Part shown: positions 23,190-33,499 of the stretch, in pieces
How the letters are laid out: each line of letters begins with the position of its first letter
How positions within the stretch are numbered: position 1 is the stretch's first letter
Source of the DNA: Aquilaria yunnanensis
Lineage: Eukaryota; Streptophyta; Magnoliopsida; Malvales; Thymelaeaceae
DNA length: 64,000 nucleotides
Direction: 5' to 3'
Assembly (NCBI GenBank): GCA_039654915.1
Contig: CM077599.1
Span: 19,408,501 to 19,472,500, forward strand
Made by a program: the position numbers and the translations under genes
Notes under the pieces: model-generated
Database searches by the model: none
What the model was told of the DNA's origin: nothing
The model's input: the letters and a program-made list of their open reading frames with translations, nothing else

Positions 23190-25362
23190 TTTCTTCAAAT
23201 TATCATTCCAATATTTATCATTTTCATTTTCTTATTTATATTAAAAAGTGAATGTAAAAAGCAAAAACAATGAAAAAACTTTTTCTCTTCTAATCTCATT
23301 GTCAAACTAACATATAGACCAATTTCAACTAATTTGGCATCAAAGAAGTAATAATTTTTAGTTCAACTTTTTATATGATAGTTTTATGTAAATTTTTCCA
23401 AGCTCGGAAGTGCCCTGGATCACTCGTCGTCCAGAAACGGAGCTTCTCTGCTCCCTCATCAGCTCATCCTAAAGCGGTGTTTAGTTGCTAGTCCCACTGG
23501 GCCTGCCGCTGCAGCCGTCAGCTCTCGCTCTTTGTTTCTCATTTGATTTGTTTCTCTTTGATTCTGATCTCTCTATCTCTTGCTTCTCAACACCTTGATT
23601 TCCAAAGGTGTTTTTTTTTTCCCCCTTTTAATCATCTTCTTATCCTTCTTGTTCATCACTACTTGGCCTGGTGTTTATTTGTTTAGTGCTTTGGTACACT
23701 TTTGTATTGAAGCAAAAAATTTTGGTCTTTGTTTGAAACATAGCAATTCTTTCTCATCTTACCTTCTTTTTCTTCTTCTGTTCACGATTGGCGAATATCT
23801 GCTGGTTGTCGTTGACAATGGTGGAACCATTTTGTATTGCATAGGAACAGAAATGTTACCTAGATCGAGCAGAGGGCTTAGGCATCTGTTAAAGCTGGGA
23901 ACACTAGATGGTGGGTATTTCAAGAGAGGTGTTATCCAGCGCCAGAGCTTTGCTAAGGTTGCCGTAACTGTGGCTTCAACCACTGCCGGGTCGGTCCCAA
24001 AGGCTTTTCCTAATCAATCACAGGTAACAATTAGCTCTCTTGGAATCCTATTTCATTCAAAGTTGCAAAGGATATTGGTCTGTAGGAGTAATGATGTTAG
24101 TTGTTTCTTTTCCTCTGCACAGTGTCTGTCTCAGATGTGTTGGATGATTTCGATTCATTTCTTTCAAGTTTCTTGTCATGAGCTCACTGTGGTGGTTATT
24201 GTAGGTAAACTTGGATAAATTGTTTTGGTCCAAGCCATGTTCGTTGGCATTGACTCAAGACTCCCCTCACAGAATTGAAGAGCCAAATTATGAGGGTGTC
24301 AAGCGCTTTTTGCTCAAACTAATGTTGTTTTATAGTAAACAAAGCAAATCTATTAGAGGAGCAAATACAATTTATCAGCGGGTTACTTACCAGATTGACC
24401 AACCTCCTATATATGAAGGTGAGTCCTTTATGATATCTTGTCTACACTTTTTAGGAGGATGAGAATTAGAATGGAAAGAGAGACACTTCATCTAATAATT
24501 TGCTTGCTTTTGTGAAGGAATGTAAGCAAATAAAACAATTAGATCAAATGCTGGGCCTGTAACTCTGATTTCCATGTTTTCTAATTAACACTGCCTTAGT
24601 GGCATGGTAAAAGAGAGAAATTTAGTCAACCACTATATGCATCAGTAGAACTGACACTTCTTTTGGTCTTGAGGATCTTGGTTATAGTTTTACAGTGCGA
24701 TTAATCTACAAGCTTTTGGTGTTTTTCAGGCTACAGGAAAACATGGTCTTTTTATGTTTGTTTAATGCAGATTGAGCAAGTTTTTGTTAACTGCTTCCTG
24801 ATATTTTAATTTTGTTATCATTGACAATTTTGTTCTCATTTTGTCATTCCTGTTAGCTATGTTCAGCAATTACGTTAGTTATTTTAGTTAATGTCTTCCA
24901 GTATTTTCTTTGTGATGCCTTCGCTGATAGATAGCTTCAATACAAAACTGAATTATCTTTTTTCCTTATAGTATTTAATCTGGAGAAGACATTTCAAGTG
25001 ACTTTCTCTCTGCTTGTACTTCATATGTGGCTCTGCTTGCGTCGCCTGAAAGAAGAAGGAAAGGATGGTGTTGAATTGGGGCAGTATCTATATGAGATCT
25101 ACAATCATGACGTGGAGCTTAGAGTATCTAAAGCTGGGGTATGTCATAAAACTTTACTGCTATGCCTCCTATTTACTCCTTGCAGATTTTTTTTTATTTT
25201 TTAGATTTTCCGTACTTTGCTTTTTATGAGCAGACATACACCAACTGATAGATTAGGAATGAGATTTTGGCAAATATAGTTCTGATTGAGGACAAAGTTA
25301 GGGAAGATTTCTTTGGATGGTTTGGCCAAATCTAGTGTAAAGCAATGAACATAGGAGTAGGA
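23190..25362 (+). repeat. Right arm of the large inverted duplication
   Basis: This arm is the reverse complement of 19312-21560 apart from indels and point differences. The outer boundary is where TCCTATGTTCATTGCTTTAC (inverse, 25343-25362) stops matching its partner near 19312. It falls inside intron 3 of the intact gene. The arms are ~2.0-2.2 kb and the spacer ~1.6 kb. The two 5' ends face each other, so the two gene copies diverge from the centre. Confidence 0.85.
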
Positions 25363-27071
25363 AAAATGGCAAGGCTAAACATAGACATACTGGGTAGAAA
25401 TAGTAGAAAAAGATCTTGCTGTTTTAGTGCTCATGGACGAACTTGCCTCCAGTGAAGCAAAAGATTCAGCATTCTTGTAGTTGACCCCAGCTAGTTGGGT
25501 ATTAAGGCTTAACTTGATCAGTTGATTGATCAATGTTGCTTATCATTTTGTTGAAAATGGCATAGTTGTATCTTGAGCTAAGCATCAGTATACAGCCCTT
25601 TTTATGCTTTTTCTCAAAATGGCCCTGGACACATTTTAGGGTGTAGGGTTTGCTTATTGGTTTACCATTTGTATGTCATTCTTCAGATAAATAGTCATTT
25701 GAAGTGACATAATGTATCTTTGATTTTTAGTATTACAGTGTGGACAAGCTGGAACAACATTACCGTGTAAAAAGGAGGCTACACTTTCATTGTTGCATTC
25801 TGCACCATTTTTGTGAATTAGATTGTTAACTAATTTGTATGATTCCCAGGATATGTTCATGGTTGGATTTGTATCTTACATTGTCTAACAATTCTAGGTT
25901 AACTTGCTCCTGACCAAGTGGATGAAAGAATTGGAGAAGATATTTTATGGAAATGTTGTTGCTTATGATGCTGCGTTGAAACCAGAAGCAAAGCTTGATG
26001 ACCTAGCAAATGTTTTGTGGAGGTAATAGCTTTCAAAGGCATACAATTCAGATGAACTTCCATATTTATTACAGATTTTAGAATTTAGGTCTCATTTCTT
26101 TGTTGAATTTAATCCCCTCACCCTTCGGCCTGAAAAAAAAAATCCTTTCTCCCAACAGAAATGCAGTTTGATGCGATCAAATCATGAAGTGATTGTGACA
26201 TGAATATTGGTCATGCTAGTTTGGTTTAGGCTTGAGCTGGGACTGGTTCTAAATGATGGCAAGCAGCTCCATTTCAGCTTTGTCTTGCTTAAACTAACAC
26301 CCTTGTATTATAATCTACTGTTTGGCTATTGACACACATTGGTTTGCATGTGGCAGGAATATCTTTTCTGATGATGGTCTATCAAAGCCTGACCATGCTG
26401 CGCTAAAGACTGTCCAGGCATGTTCTGCACTATGATGGTTTCGAGTTTTGCATCATTTTCTGTATAATATGCTAGACTTGCCTTCTAAAATGAAAGAGTC
26501 ACCATCTCAATACTGAGTTGATGAATATTTCCCGGGCAATTTAGCAAAGAGAATCGACTTTAGCATCTTACATCAGATGGGATTGTTCAGAATTTTGTTG
26601 GTTGGTTGGTATGTTTGTATAACATAGAAAAGTGCATTTTGTCAGTAATGTAGTGTAGCTGTATATCTACTATAGTGTAAGCTAGGATATCTCATAATTT
26701 TTGTTTCTTCTAGATCAAACAGGTTTAGAATCTTTTATTATAGTCCAAATTTTATTTGAAGTTTCCTCACTGTTTTGCATTGAGCAACTTTGTTCTGACA
26801 TGGTGGTGGACATAATGATTGGCACTTTCCCATGTTTGCAGGCAATGGCAAGGTATGTCCGACGTGAAGTTAGCTGCCTCTCCTTAACTGGTGTGTGATG
26901 ATTTACGGCATCCTACACTTTTTATTTTTTTCCTTTTCTGTGTGAAATATTTCATTGTAGAAAATGCAATTTGAAACTGTTGGTGTCTTGCTTTTAGATA
27001 AAGGGGCCATGTTTTCTGGGAGCTTCATGTTCACCTCTCTGGAGAACGCATCTAATTCAACCAGACGGTGA
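23853..27071 (+). CDS. CBP3-like ubiquinol-cytochrome c chaperone, mitochondrial
   Basis: Seven exons join in phase into 286 codons plus stop: 23853-24023, 24205-24418, 24972-25138, 25898-26022, 26357-26417, 26842-26890, 26998-27071. The family (ubiquinol-cytochrome c chaperone, CBP3 in yeast) helps cytochrome b synthesis and complex III assembly at mitochondrial ribosomes. The N-terminus MLPRSSRGLRHLLKLG is basic and hydrophobic, as expected for a mitochondrial presequence. The conserved core runs from FWSKPCSLALTQDSP through YEGVKRFLLK, NLEKTFQVTFSLLVLHMWLC, YNHDVELRVSKAG, LLTKWMKELEKIFYG and AMARYVRRE to FSGSFMFTSL. Intron 5 begins GC (CAG|GCATGT, 26418) rather than GT. Length matches plant homologues (~290 aa). 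The upstream in-frame open stretch (from 23580) is probably 5' leader, possibly with an intron ending TTGCATAG at ~23843; an 8-codon ATG frame (23818-23844) precedes the start. Intron 3 contains the outer end of the inverted duplication. Confidence 0.93.
26418..26841 (+). other. GC-AG intron (intron 5 of the chaperone gene)
   Basis: Exon 5 ends ...GTCCAG at 26417, the intron starts GCATGT, and exon 6 starts after TTTGCAG at 26841. Phase and conserved protein sequence (KTVQ|AMARYVRRE) both require this junction; no GT donor nearby keeps the frame. GC-AG introns are a known minor class with a strong exon-side consensus, as here (CAG|GC). Confidence 0.8.
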
Positions 27072-27264
27072 TTCGAGTCATTGCAGGAAAGAGAAGTGGT
27101 TTTGTGAGAATCTGCAAAGCGAGATTGAGGAGAAGTATTTTATTACAAGTGCTTGCTTGTGAAGCAGGTAGTTGATGCTTGCTATGATGAACTTATTTGT
27201 ATATATATACTGGTCTATTTTACGTAAACACGTAGTAGTTAAACTTGTTAAATTGTTTTGAGTA

Positions 27265-27940
27265 AAAGACATTATCACCCCTGTGCATTTAGCGTCACCT
27301 CACTCCTGAAATCAGATTTGGTGGAAGCAAGCCCTCCAGCGACGGTGACCCTTGCCCGCCCATCTCCAGCCCCAAACAGTTGTCTGATGGCTTCATTGTA
27401 ACCATCTTTGTTGCCCGATTCGAAGCATACTGAGTATTATGTATAATTGCAGTCATACCCACTAGAGCCCAAGCACCAAGCACATCACCGACATCCGTTG
27501 CTCGGCCATCCAGAGACCCAACAGCGAGAGTCTACCTTTTCAACATCATTACCCACTCTGACAGCTCCTGATCTTCTTCCCTCTTTACTGATTTCAATGA
27601 TTCCACTCCAGTCAACCAGATATATCATCGTCTGGCTAGAGCATGATGTTGCAAAATCTCCGATGAGTCCGCCGCTCTCGCTCTCGTCCATTACAATTTG
27701 GTTGTTGTTGTCCTCTTCTACGACAAGGCATGCCTTTCATCTGGACACAGAGCAAGGGATGCAATCACTCTTGCAGACATGCCGGTGGAACGCCAGACGG
27801 AAGATATGTGGTTGGACAGCGGAGGGAGTGGGGTGGGCAGCGAAGCAAGTAAAAAGCCCAGGGGAAGTGAGCTGGGTTTATAGTTGACCTGAGCTGACTG
27901 TAATTAATTGCACATTCAGGGGTAATTGATAACTAATTTG
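27265..27940. other. Possible small non-autonomous element; no recognised gene
   Basis: The left edge ACATTATCACCCCTGTGCAT and right edge GCACATTCAGGGGTAATTGA are imperfect inverse matches ((T)TATCAcCCCTG / CAGGGGTAATTGATAA), suggesting a ~670-bp TIR element directly downstream of the chaperone gene. Overlapping frames exist on both strands (for example 27447-27887 + and 27485-27691 -), none resembling a known domain. Because it is unusually GC-rich it may contain a captured gene piece. Confidence 0.3.
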
Positions 27941-28313
27941 AAAGTGGAACATGACTGTAATTGATGTGCTTGTGTTAATACTAAATGAACTGGGCCTCAG
28001 TAGTTCAATAAAATCTGTTAAATTCACACTTTTCATTTTACTCGACATGAAAGAAAAAGAGTAGTCTTGAAGTTGGTATTTGGAAAACTATGCAATTCAA
28101 AACCCATAACAAGAAGAGTCGATCAGAATCAGCCTTCATAAACGAAATGCAAATTAATAAGCGTGCCTAGACGTTTATTTCAGTTATCAAAGTTATTGCA
28201 GGGCATCGAAGCAGAAGAAAGTGCAAACTTGGGTTCGAGAAAGATGAGCTTCAGGCAACTCCTTGGCAGAAATTCATGCTCTTGAACACAAACTACCTTG
28301 AAATCATTGTCGC

Positions 28314-28535
28314 TTAACAGTACTCTCCCAAATTACGGCAATGGCAGAGACCATCAACACACGCTGCCGATGTCCTCGAGGTATGGCAAAATCGGCACCA
28401 CCGTCTAACTGGTCTTCGGGGATCATCTTTGTTGCACCGTCGGTCTTGGAGTAGCAGCGTCGAGAAAACATTTGCATTCTTGCTCCTCCTGGACTTCCAG
28501 ATTATAGTGCTTAGAGAAATAGTTGGAAGCATCAC
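28314..28535 (-). other. Cys-rich short open frame, function unknown
   Basis: The C-terminal 41 residues carry seven cysteines (RRC, WC, FC, AAC, GLC, HC, EYC) in a basic segment RRCNKDDPRRPVRRWCRFCH followed by TSRTSAACVDGLCHCRNLGE. That resembles the density of plant secreted Cys-rich peptides, but there is no signal peptide in frame. The frame opens with GTG rather than ATG and no family is recognised. It could be the last exon of a small peptide gene or chance. Low confidence. Confidence 0.2.
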
Positions 28536-28539
28536 ACAC

Positions 28540-29570
28540 GCCCATATTTATTTATATTGAAATGGGTGATAAATTATGATTAGTACCATGGCTGATTCTA
28601 CTTACCCATGAGACCCTTTTTTTGAAAAATTGCACCTTTCTTCATCTTTTTTTTTTTTTTTGTAACGCCTTCAATCAATAGTAGTATTTTTATTGAACAA
28701 TATTTTGACAACTATTTTTATAGTTTACCTTTTTTTATTATCATTTTTTTTCTCTATTTAAGGTAAGACATTTTTTTTAATAACATTGACCGAAGGTGTT
28801 AGAAAAAGAGAGTAAGTGTAATCAACACATGGTGATGGTACTATCACTCACTCTTCCCCCCAAAAAGTACAGCACTCGCAGCGATCCACACATGTTCCCA
28901 GAGTTGCACCATCTTCTCGGCAACACAAATCGCAATCTAACTGATTTTCAGAATTATTTTTGTCGCACCATCCTATATAAGATGAGCTAAGAAACCGTTC
29001 ATCACATTAAGATCTTGTGCTCTTATTCCTGCTCAAAAATCCCAAAAAAAAGGGAGAAAAATTGTTCACGTTATTGCAAATCAAATAACTGTAGGCAAAA
29101 CAATGGCCTAAATACACTTTATTGAGCTTTATTGATCCAGACACTTTTATTCACGGATTATACATAGGATTGATGAAATCGATCATCCAATTGTGCAAAT
29201 TAGAAACTTTTGTCTCTTTCAGGCAAACTCTCAATCATATTAATGTCCCACCTGGTTACAAAAAGTCACTTACCCGACTTTACTAGTTACTCATCAAGTA
29301 TGTCAACATGTGACCAGACATCCGTCCATTATGTAACTTGGAAGGATAAACACTATGTGGAAATACTCTAGTTCGGGAGACATTACTCTCAAGACCGCTT
29401 ATAATGCCCATCACAGTTCTGAGAACAAATGGAATTGGATTTGGCATACCCTTACTATCCCTAAGATTTAACATTTTCTGTGGACTATCATGCATGGCAA
29501 AATCTTGACTAATCAGCATTTAGTGTCCAGGGTTTTTAATGTTACTCTTACATGTTTTAGATGCCAGTTT
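28540..29570. other. AT-rich spacer; one unassigned open frame
   Basis: Long T tracts at 28640-28780 and no recognisable gene. A 78-codon frame on the - strand (29519-29283, containing KGMPNPIPFVLRTVMGIISG and SKLHNGRMSGHMLTYLM) reads like protein more than noise and may be an exon fragment, but I cannot place it in a family. Confidence 0.3.
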
Positions 29571-29581
29571 CCATGTTTGCA

Positions 29582-29703
29582 TGAGTGGGGGCAATAATTG
29601 CCACCACTGAATTTTGAAAATATATATATATAATTGGTGAATGGTCTTTTAAGAAATATTTGTTCTGCCCTCAGAGAATTTTTTTATGATGCCCCCACTC
29701 ACT
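29582..29703. repeat. Short element with inverted ends TGAGTGGGGGCA / TGCCCCCACTCA
   Basis: TGAGTGGGGGCA at 29582 is matched exactly in inverse by TGCCCCCACTCA at ~29691-29702, about 120 bp apart, around an AT-rich centre. It looks like a tiny foldback or MITE relic. No target duplication is evident. Confidence 0.5.
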
Positions 29704-29975
29704 CAAAAGTAAAAAGTACATGAATTTAGTTGTGATGAGTGATCTAAACAAAAGTAAATGAAAGCTAGAGCTGAAACTAAGTACGACAATAATTGTTAGT
29801 ATAATTATAGAATTTAAAGCACAGACCGTGTAAAAAAAAGAACCACCAACTAAGTACTAAAAGTTCATTAAAAAGTGGAAATAATAATTAGAACCAGTGG
29901 TAAATGAGATTCTTCTTATTTCTCTCACACTACCACATTCCCCCCCTCCCCCCAATATCTTATTCAAAAGTAGTA

Positions 29976-30222
29976 CTCCATCTCCATCTGCTACATATTA
30001 ATTGACCTTTTTAACTTTTTTGACCGAAATTTGACTTAAGCATATTCATATTGATATGTATTGAAAAAAATTCTTAAAAATGATGTTTAGAAACTATAAT
30101 TTTTAAAGTTTCATTTTCATATAAAAAAAATTCATATTTTTATAATAAATTTTGAAAGAAATAAAATTATAAACTAATTGCTATGAATAGTAAGATGGTC
30201 AATTTTTATGAAACGGATGGAG
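29976..30222. mobile_element. Stowaway-like MITE (Tc1/mariner type)
   Basis: Starts CTCCATCTCCATCTG and ends GAAACGGATGGAG, flanked by TA on both sides (29974-29975 and 30223-30224). The internal TTGACCTTTTTAACTTTTTTGACC-type stretch and ~247-bp AT-rich body match the plant CTCC(A/C)TC(T/C)GT...ACGGA(T/G)GGAG Stowaway class. Non-coding. Confidence 0.75.
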
Positions 30223-30530
30223 TAATATATTATTGTATGAATTTCTAACTTTTATTTTTATATAATTTATGCTTATAGATACTTGAAATAAAAATAAAAA
30301 CATTTTGTTCATGCATAAAACAAATTTTGATATTAAAAATAATCCATTAAAACATTGAAAATAATGTATTTAGTAATACAGGTAACAATATTATTATGCA
30401 ACGTTTTTAAACTATGAAACCTCATCATTGATAGTGTAAATATGAAACTATTTTATTAATTATATTTTTCATTGCACCCATTGATATAATTTTCTGATTC
30501 TGCCCCTAGTTTCATGTTGAGGACTTGATG
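30223..30530. other. AT-rich spacer, no feature seen
   Basis: Roughly 300 bp of A/T-rich sequence between the Stowaway-like element and the LINE remnant. No open frame, repeat or motif stands out. Confidence 0.5.
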
Positions 30531-30625
30531 CATCATTTTTTTTTCCCTTGTCCCAAGAGCTTGAGTATCCTCTCTAATCTGGGCAAAACTTGGCAGACAG
30601 ATAAGTCAGCTTTGGATTTGATCAA

Positions 30626-31077
30626 GGGAAAACTATAATTTGCACCATGAGATTTAGGTGAAACTATACTTTGCCCCTTATTGTTTTAAAAATATACATT
30701 TTGCCTCTACTTGTTTAATACAGTCCGACAGTAACTTTTGAAATCTTAATTTGGTCATCATGGTAGGTATCTTCCAGTAGTTTCAATCTGTATGGTATTT
30801 TTTGTCATAGTAAATAAACATTTTAAATTATCAGTTTTTTCTTTATGTATTCCTTTCAGTTTTTAAAACTTTATTTTTTAAATGTCAATTAATTCTGAAA
30901 AAAATACTATGCATATTGAAATTACTTGAAGATGAATACTTTATAGTTTAAATTAAGATTTTAAATGTTACTGTCGTGCTGTATTAAAAAGGCAAGGGGG
31001 AAAATGTATATTTTTGAAAACAGGTGGGGAAAAAGTGTAATTTCACCTAAACCTTAGAGGCAAATTGTAATTTACCC
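30626..31077. mobile_element. 452-bp foldback MITE with 9-bp target-site duplication (Mutator-like)
   Basis: The ends GGGAAAACTATAATTTGC and GCAAATTGTAATTTACCC are near-perfect inverses. The match continues ~170 bp inwards on each side (TTTAGGTGAAAC..., AATATACATTTTGCC... against AAAATGTATATTTTTGAAAA...), so nearly the whole element folds back. It is flanked by identical 9-bp copies of TTTGATCAA (30617-30625 and 31078-31086). A 9-bp duplication is the hallmark of Mutator-superfamily insertion. Its insertion split a LINE RNase H frame, which reads through cleanly when the element is ignored. Confidence 0.88.
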
Positions 31078-31769
31078 TTTGATCAAAGACGGATGCACCA
31101 ATGGAAAACCTTCAAATCTTAGGAAAATTCCTTTGAATGTTTTATTTTCCTATGCCATTTGGGAAATATGGATTTATAGGAATAAAATTGCTTTTGAAAA
31201 GAAACTTGCTACTATGGATTCTATTATGAATAATGTTATCAATAGGGCTTTTGAGTTTTTTGCTTTAGTTCTGGTGGATGAAAAGAAGCATATCATCAAA
31301 AAAACTGTGATTGTTGGTTGAAGACCTCTCTTTTTCTCTTTCTTTCTTTCTTTCTCTCTCTCTCTCCCTAGGTGTTTTCAAATTAAACACTGATGGGATC
31401 TATCTTCACAGCATTCTGGTTCCAAGGGTGGTGCAGCGGGTATTATAAAAAATGATAGGGTTGAATTTGCTATGGCTTTCTCAAGAAATGTAGGTACTGC
31501 TAGTTCCATCAAAGTAGAACAATGGGCCGTTAAGGAAGGACTCAAATTGGCCCTTCAAAATAATGCCTCCAACTTCAAATTGAGATGGATTCAATTGTTG
31601 CTGTACAATTTTTGAATTCATCTCAGGAAATACCTATTGATCTAATGTCGATTGTTTTGGATTACAGATTGTTCAAAGGAACAATGTCACATAGTGAAGG
31701 TGCAACATGTCTTTAGAGACGGGAATACTTTAGTTGAAATTTTGGCCAACCATGGTGCTGACCAACAGC

Positions 31770-33354
31770 ATCAAGGATAAGAATGGTAATTGGGTGGGTC
31801 AGATTAAGTTTGGGTCAGGTTATTTAAGTTCGGGTCTAGTTGGGTTAGTATGAATTTGGGTCCAGGTTGGGTTCAGGTTAGGTCATTTAGGTTCGGGTTG
31901 GGTTCAGGTCAGGTCATTTAGATTCGAGTTGATCTTAGGTTAAGTTGATTTTGGGTTCGGGTTGGGTTGGGCCGAGTTTATTTGAGTACGGGTTCACTAC
32001 AAGTCAGGTGAATTTCAGTCTCGGGTAACTTCAGGCCAGCTTTCTGTCAAATTTGAGTCAACCTTTGCGTTCATGCGGGTTATTGGTGTGTAGGTCAAAA
32101 CAATTGAATCGATTCAATTTTTTTTCAATTTTTGTTAAAATTTAAATCAAATAATTCGATTTTGTGTGTGATTTAATTTAAATTAAATTTTCATTTTTTA
32201 CTATATTTAATTAAAATATTCATAAAAATTTTATTCATTATAGTTTAGTATATATTTAGGTAATTTAATATTGTTAATAATACTTGATTGTTCTTCTAAA
32301 CCTATACCCGTTAACTATCACTTTATAGGTTATTCAGATCCTCACCGAGCTATCACCTAGACATACACTATGACAATTTTGTTATGCTTATGTTTCAATA
32401 AATTTTCTTTGAAATTATTATAAAATGAAAATTAAGTTCACTATTAGGGACTAAATTGTAAAATTTGAAAAAATTTGGGTGAAAGTGCAAAGATTTCAAA
32501 AGTTTAGGGACCTATGTTGTAATTATTATGGGTGACTAGAATGAAATTTTTTTAAAATTTAGGTACCTTATTGCACTATACTTAAAAGGTTAGGGATGAA
32601 TGTTGTAATTTTAACAATTACTTATTAAGATCATTAAAATTTACTAAATATAAAAATTACTTCCATTGGAAAAATTTAAATATGAGATTCACTAAATATG
32701 GAAGTTTCTGCCCCAAATAAGATACTTGCAATATATAGAAATTCTCAAAAAATAGAAATTACTAAATATGAAAATCTCTTCTCAAAATATGAAAATTATT
32801 AAACATGAACGTTTGAAAAAAGAAATGAAACTATTAAATATGAAAGTTTCATCTTCAAATATGAGACTTACTAAATATAGAAACATAAAAAAATAAAAAT
32901 TATTAATTACGAAAGTCATCATTCCTAAATATGAGACATATTGAATATGAAAGTCTAAAAAATTGTAAATTACTAAACATGGAAATCTCTTTATTTAGAA
33001 CTGACTTAATATGAAGAATAATGAAAGAGGAAAGTTAAGGTTTAGGGTGATAGTTAAAATTGGGTTTTGTCGGGTTTAGTTATCGGTCACCTCGGGTTCA
33101 GATTAAGTCAGTCTCAAGTTTGTGTCATTTCGAATTGGAGTCAATTCAGACTCGGGTCATTTCAGACTCTGGTATTTCGGGATTTCGTTTATTTGGGTTT
33201 GGGTTTTCCTTTAATCGAGTTCAGGTTCTGGTCGAGTTGAGCACAGTTGGGCTCAAGTTATTGATTTTTTTAGTCAAATCTGGTCAAGTCAAACTTGGGT
33301 TCAGGTGGATTAGGTCAGATCATCAGATCGGGTCCAATTTTACCATCCTTGATA
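31770..33354. mobile_element. Non-autonomous hAT-like element with GGGTT/GGTCA-rich ends
   Basis: The left end TCAAGGATAAGAATGGTAAT and right end TTTTACCATCCTTGATA are imperfect inverses. Both ends are followed inward by long degenerate GGGTTCGGGTTGGGTTCAGG-type stretches (31795-32050 and 33055-33340). Plant hAT elements with ends of the CAAGGATGGCAAAATGGGTC type look like this. The AT-rich middle (32630-33010) is a loose repeat of ACTAAATATGAAA-like units. It interrupts the LINE RNase H tail. No clean 8-bp target duplication found, so the superfamily is tentative. Confidence 0.55.
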
Positions 33355-33499
33355 AAAGAATTCTAGTTTTTTTGGCGCTGCCTTGACTTTTGTGCTACTT
33401 CTTTACTGGCAGACGCTTTAGGCACTACTTTTCCTAGAACTTGTAATATAACTAGCAACTCTGAGCCGGGTTTGTTCTTCTCCTCCTTTTCGTTAACTG

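Noticed and set aside
23580..23852. Upstream in-frame extension of the chaperone protein.
   Set aside because: It opens at TTG, is hydrophobic low-complexity, and conserved homologues begin at MLPR; an internal acceptor and leader features fit 5'UTR.
27447..27887. 146-codon frame downstream of the chaperone gene.
   Set aside because: Overlapping frames on both strands of a GC-rich patch, no domain match, bounded by possible transposon ends.
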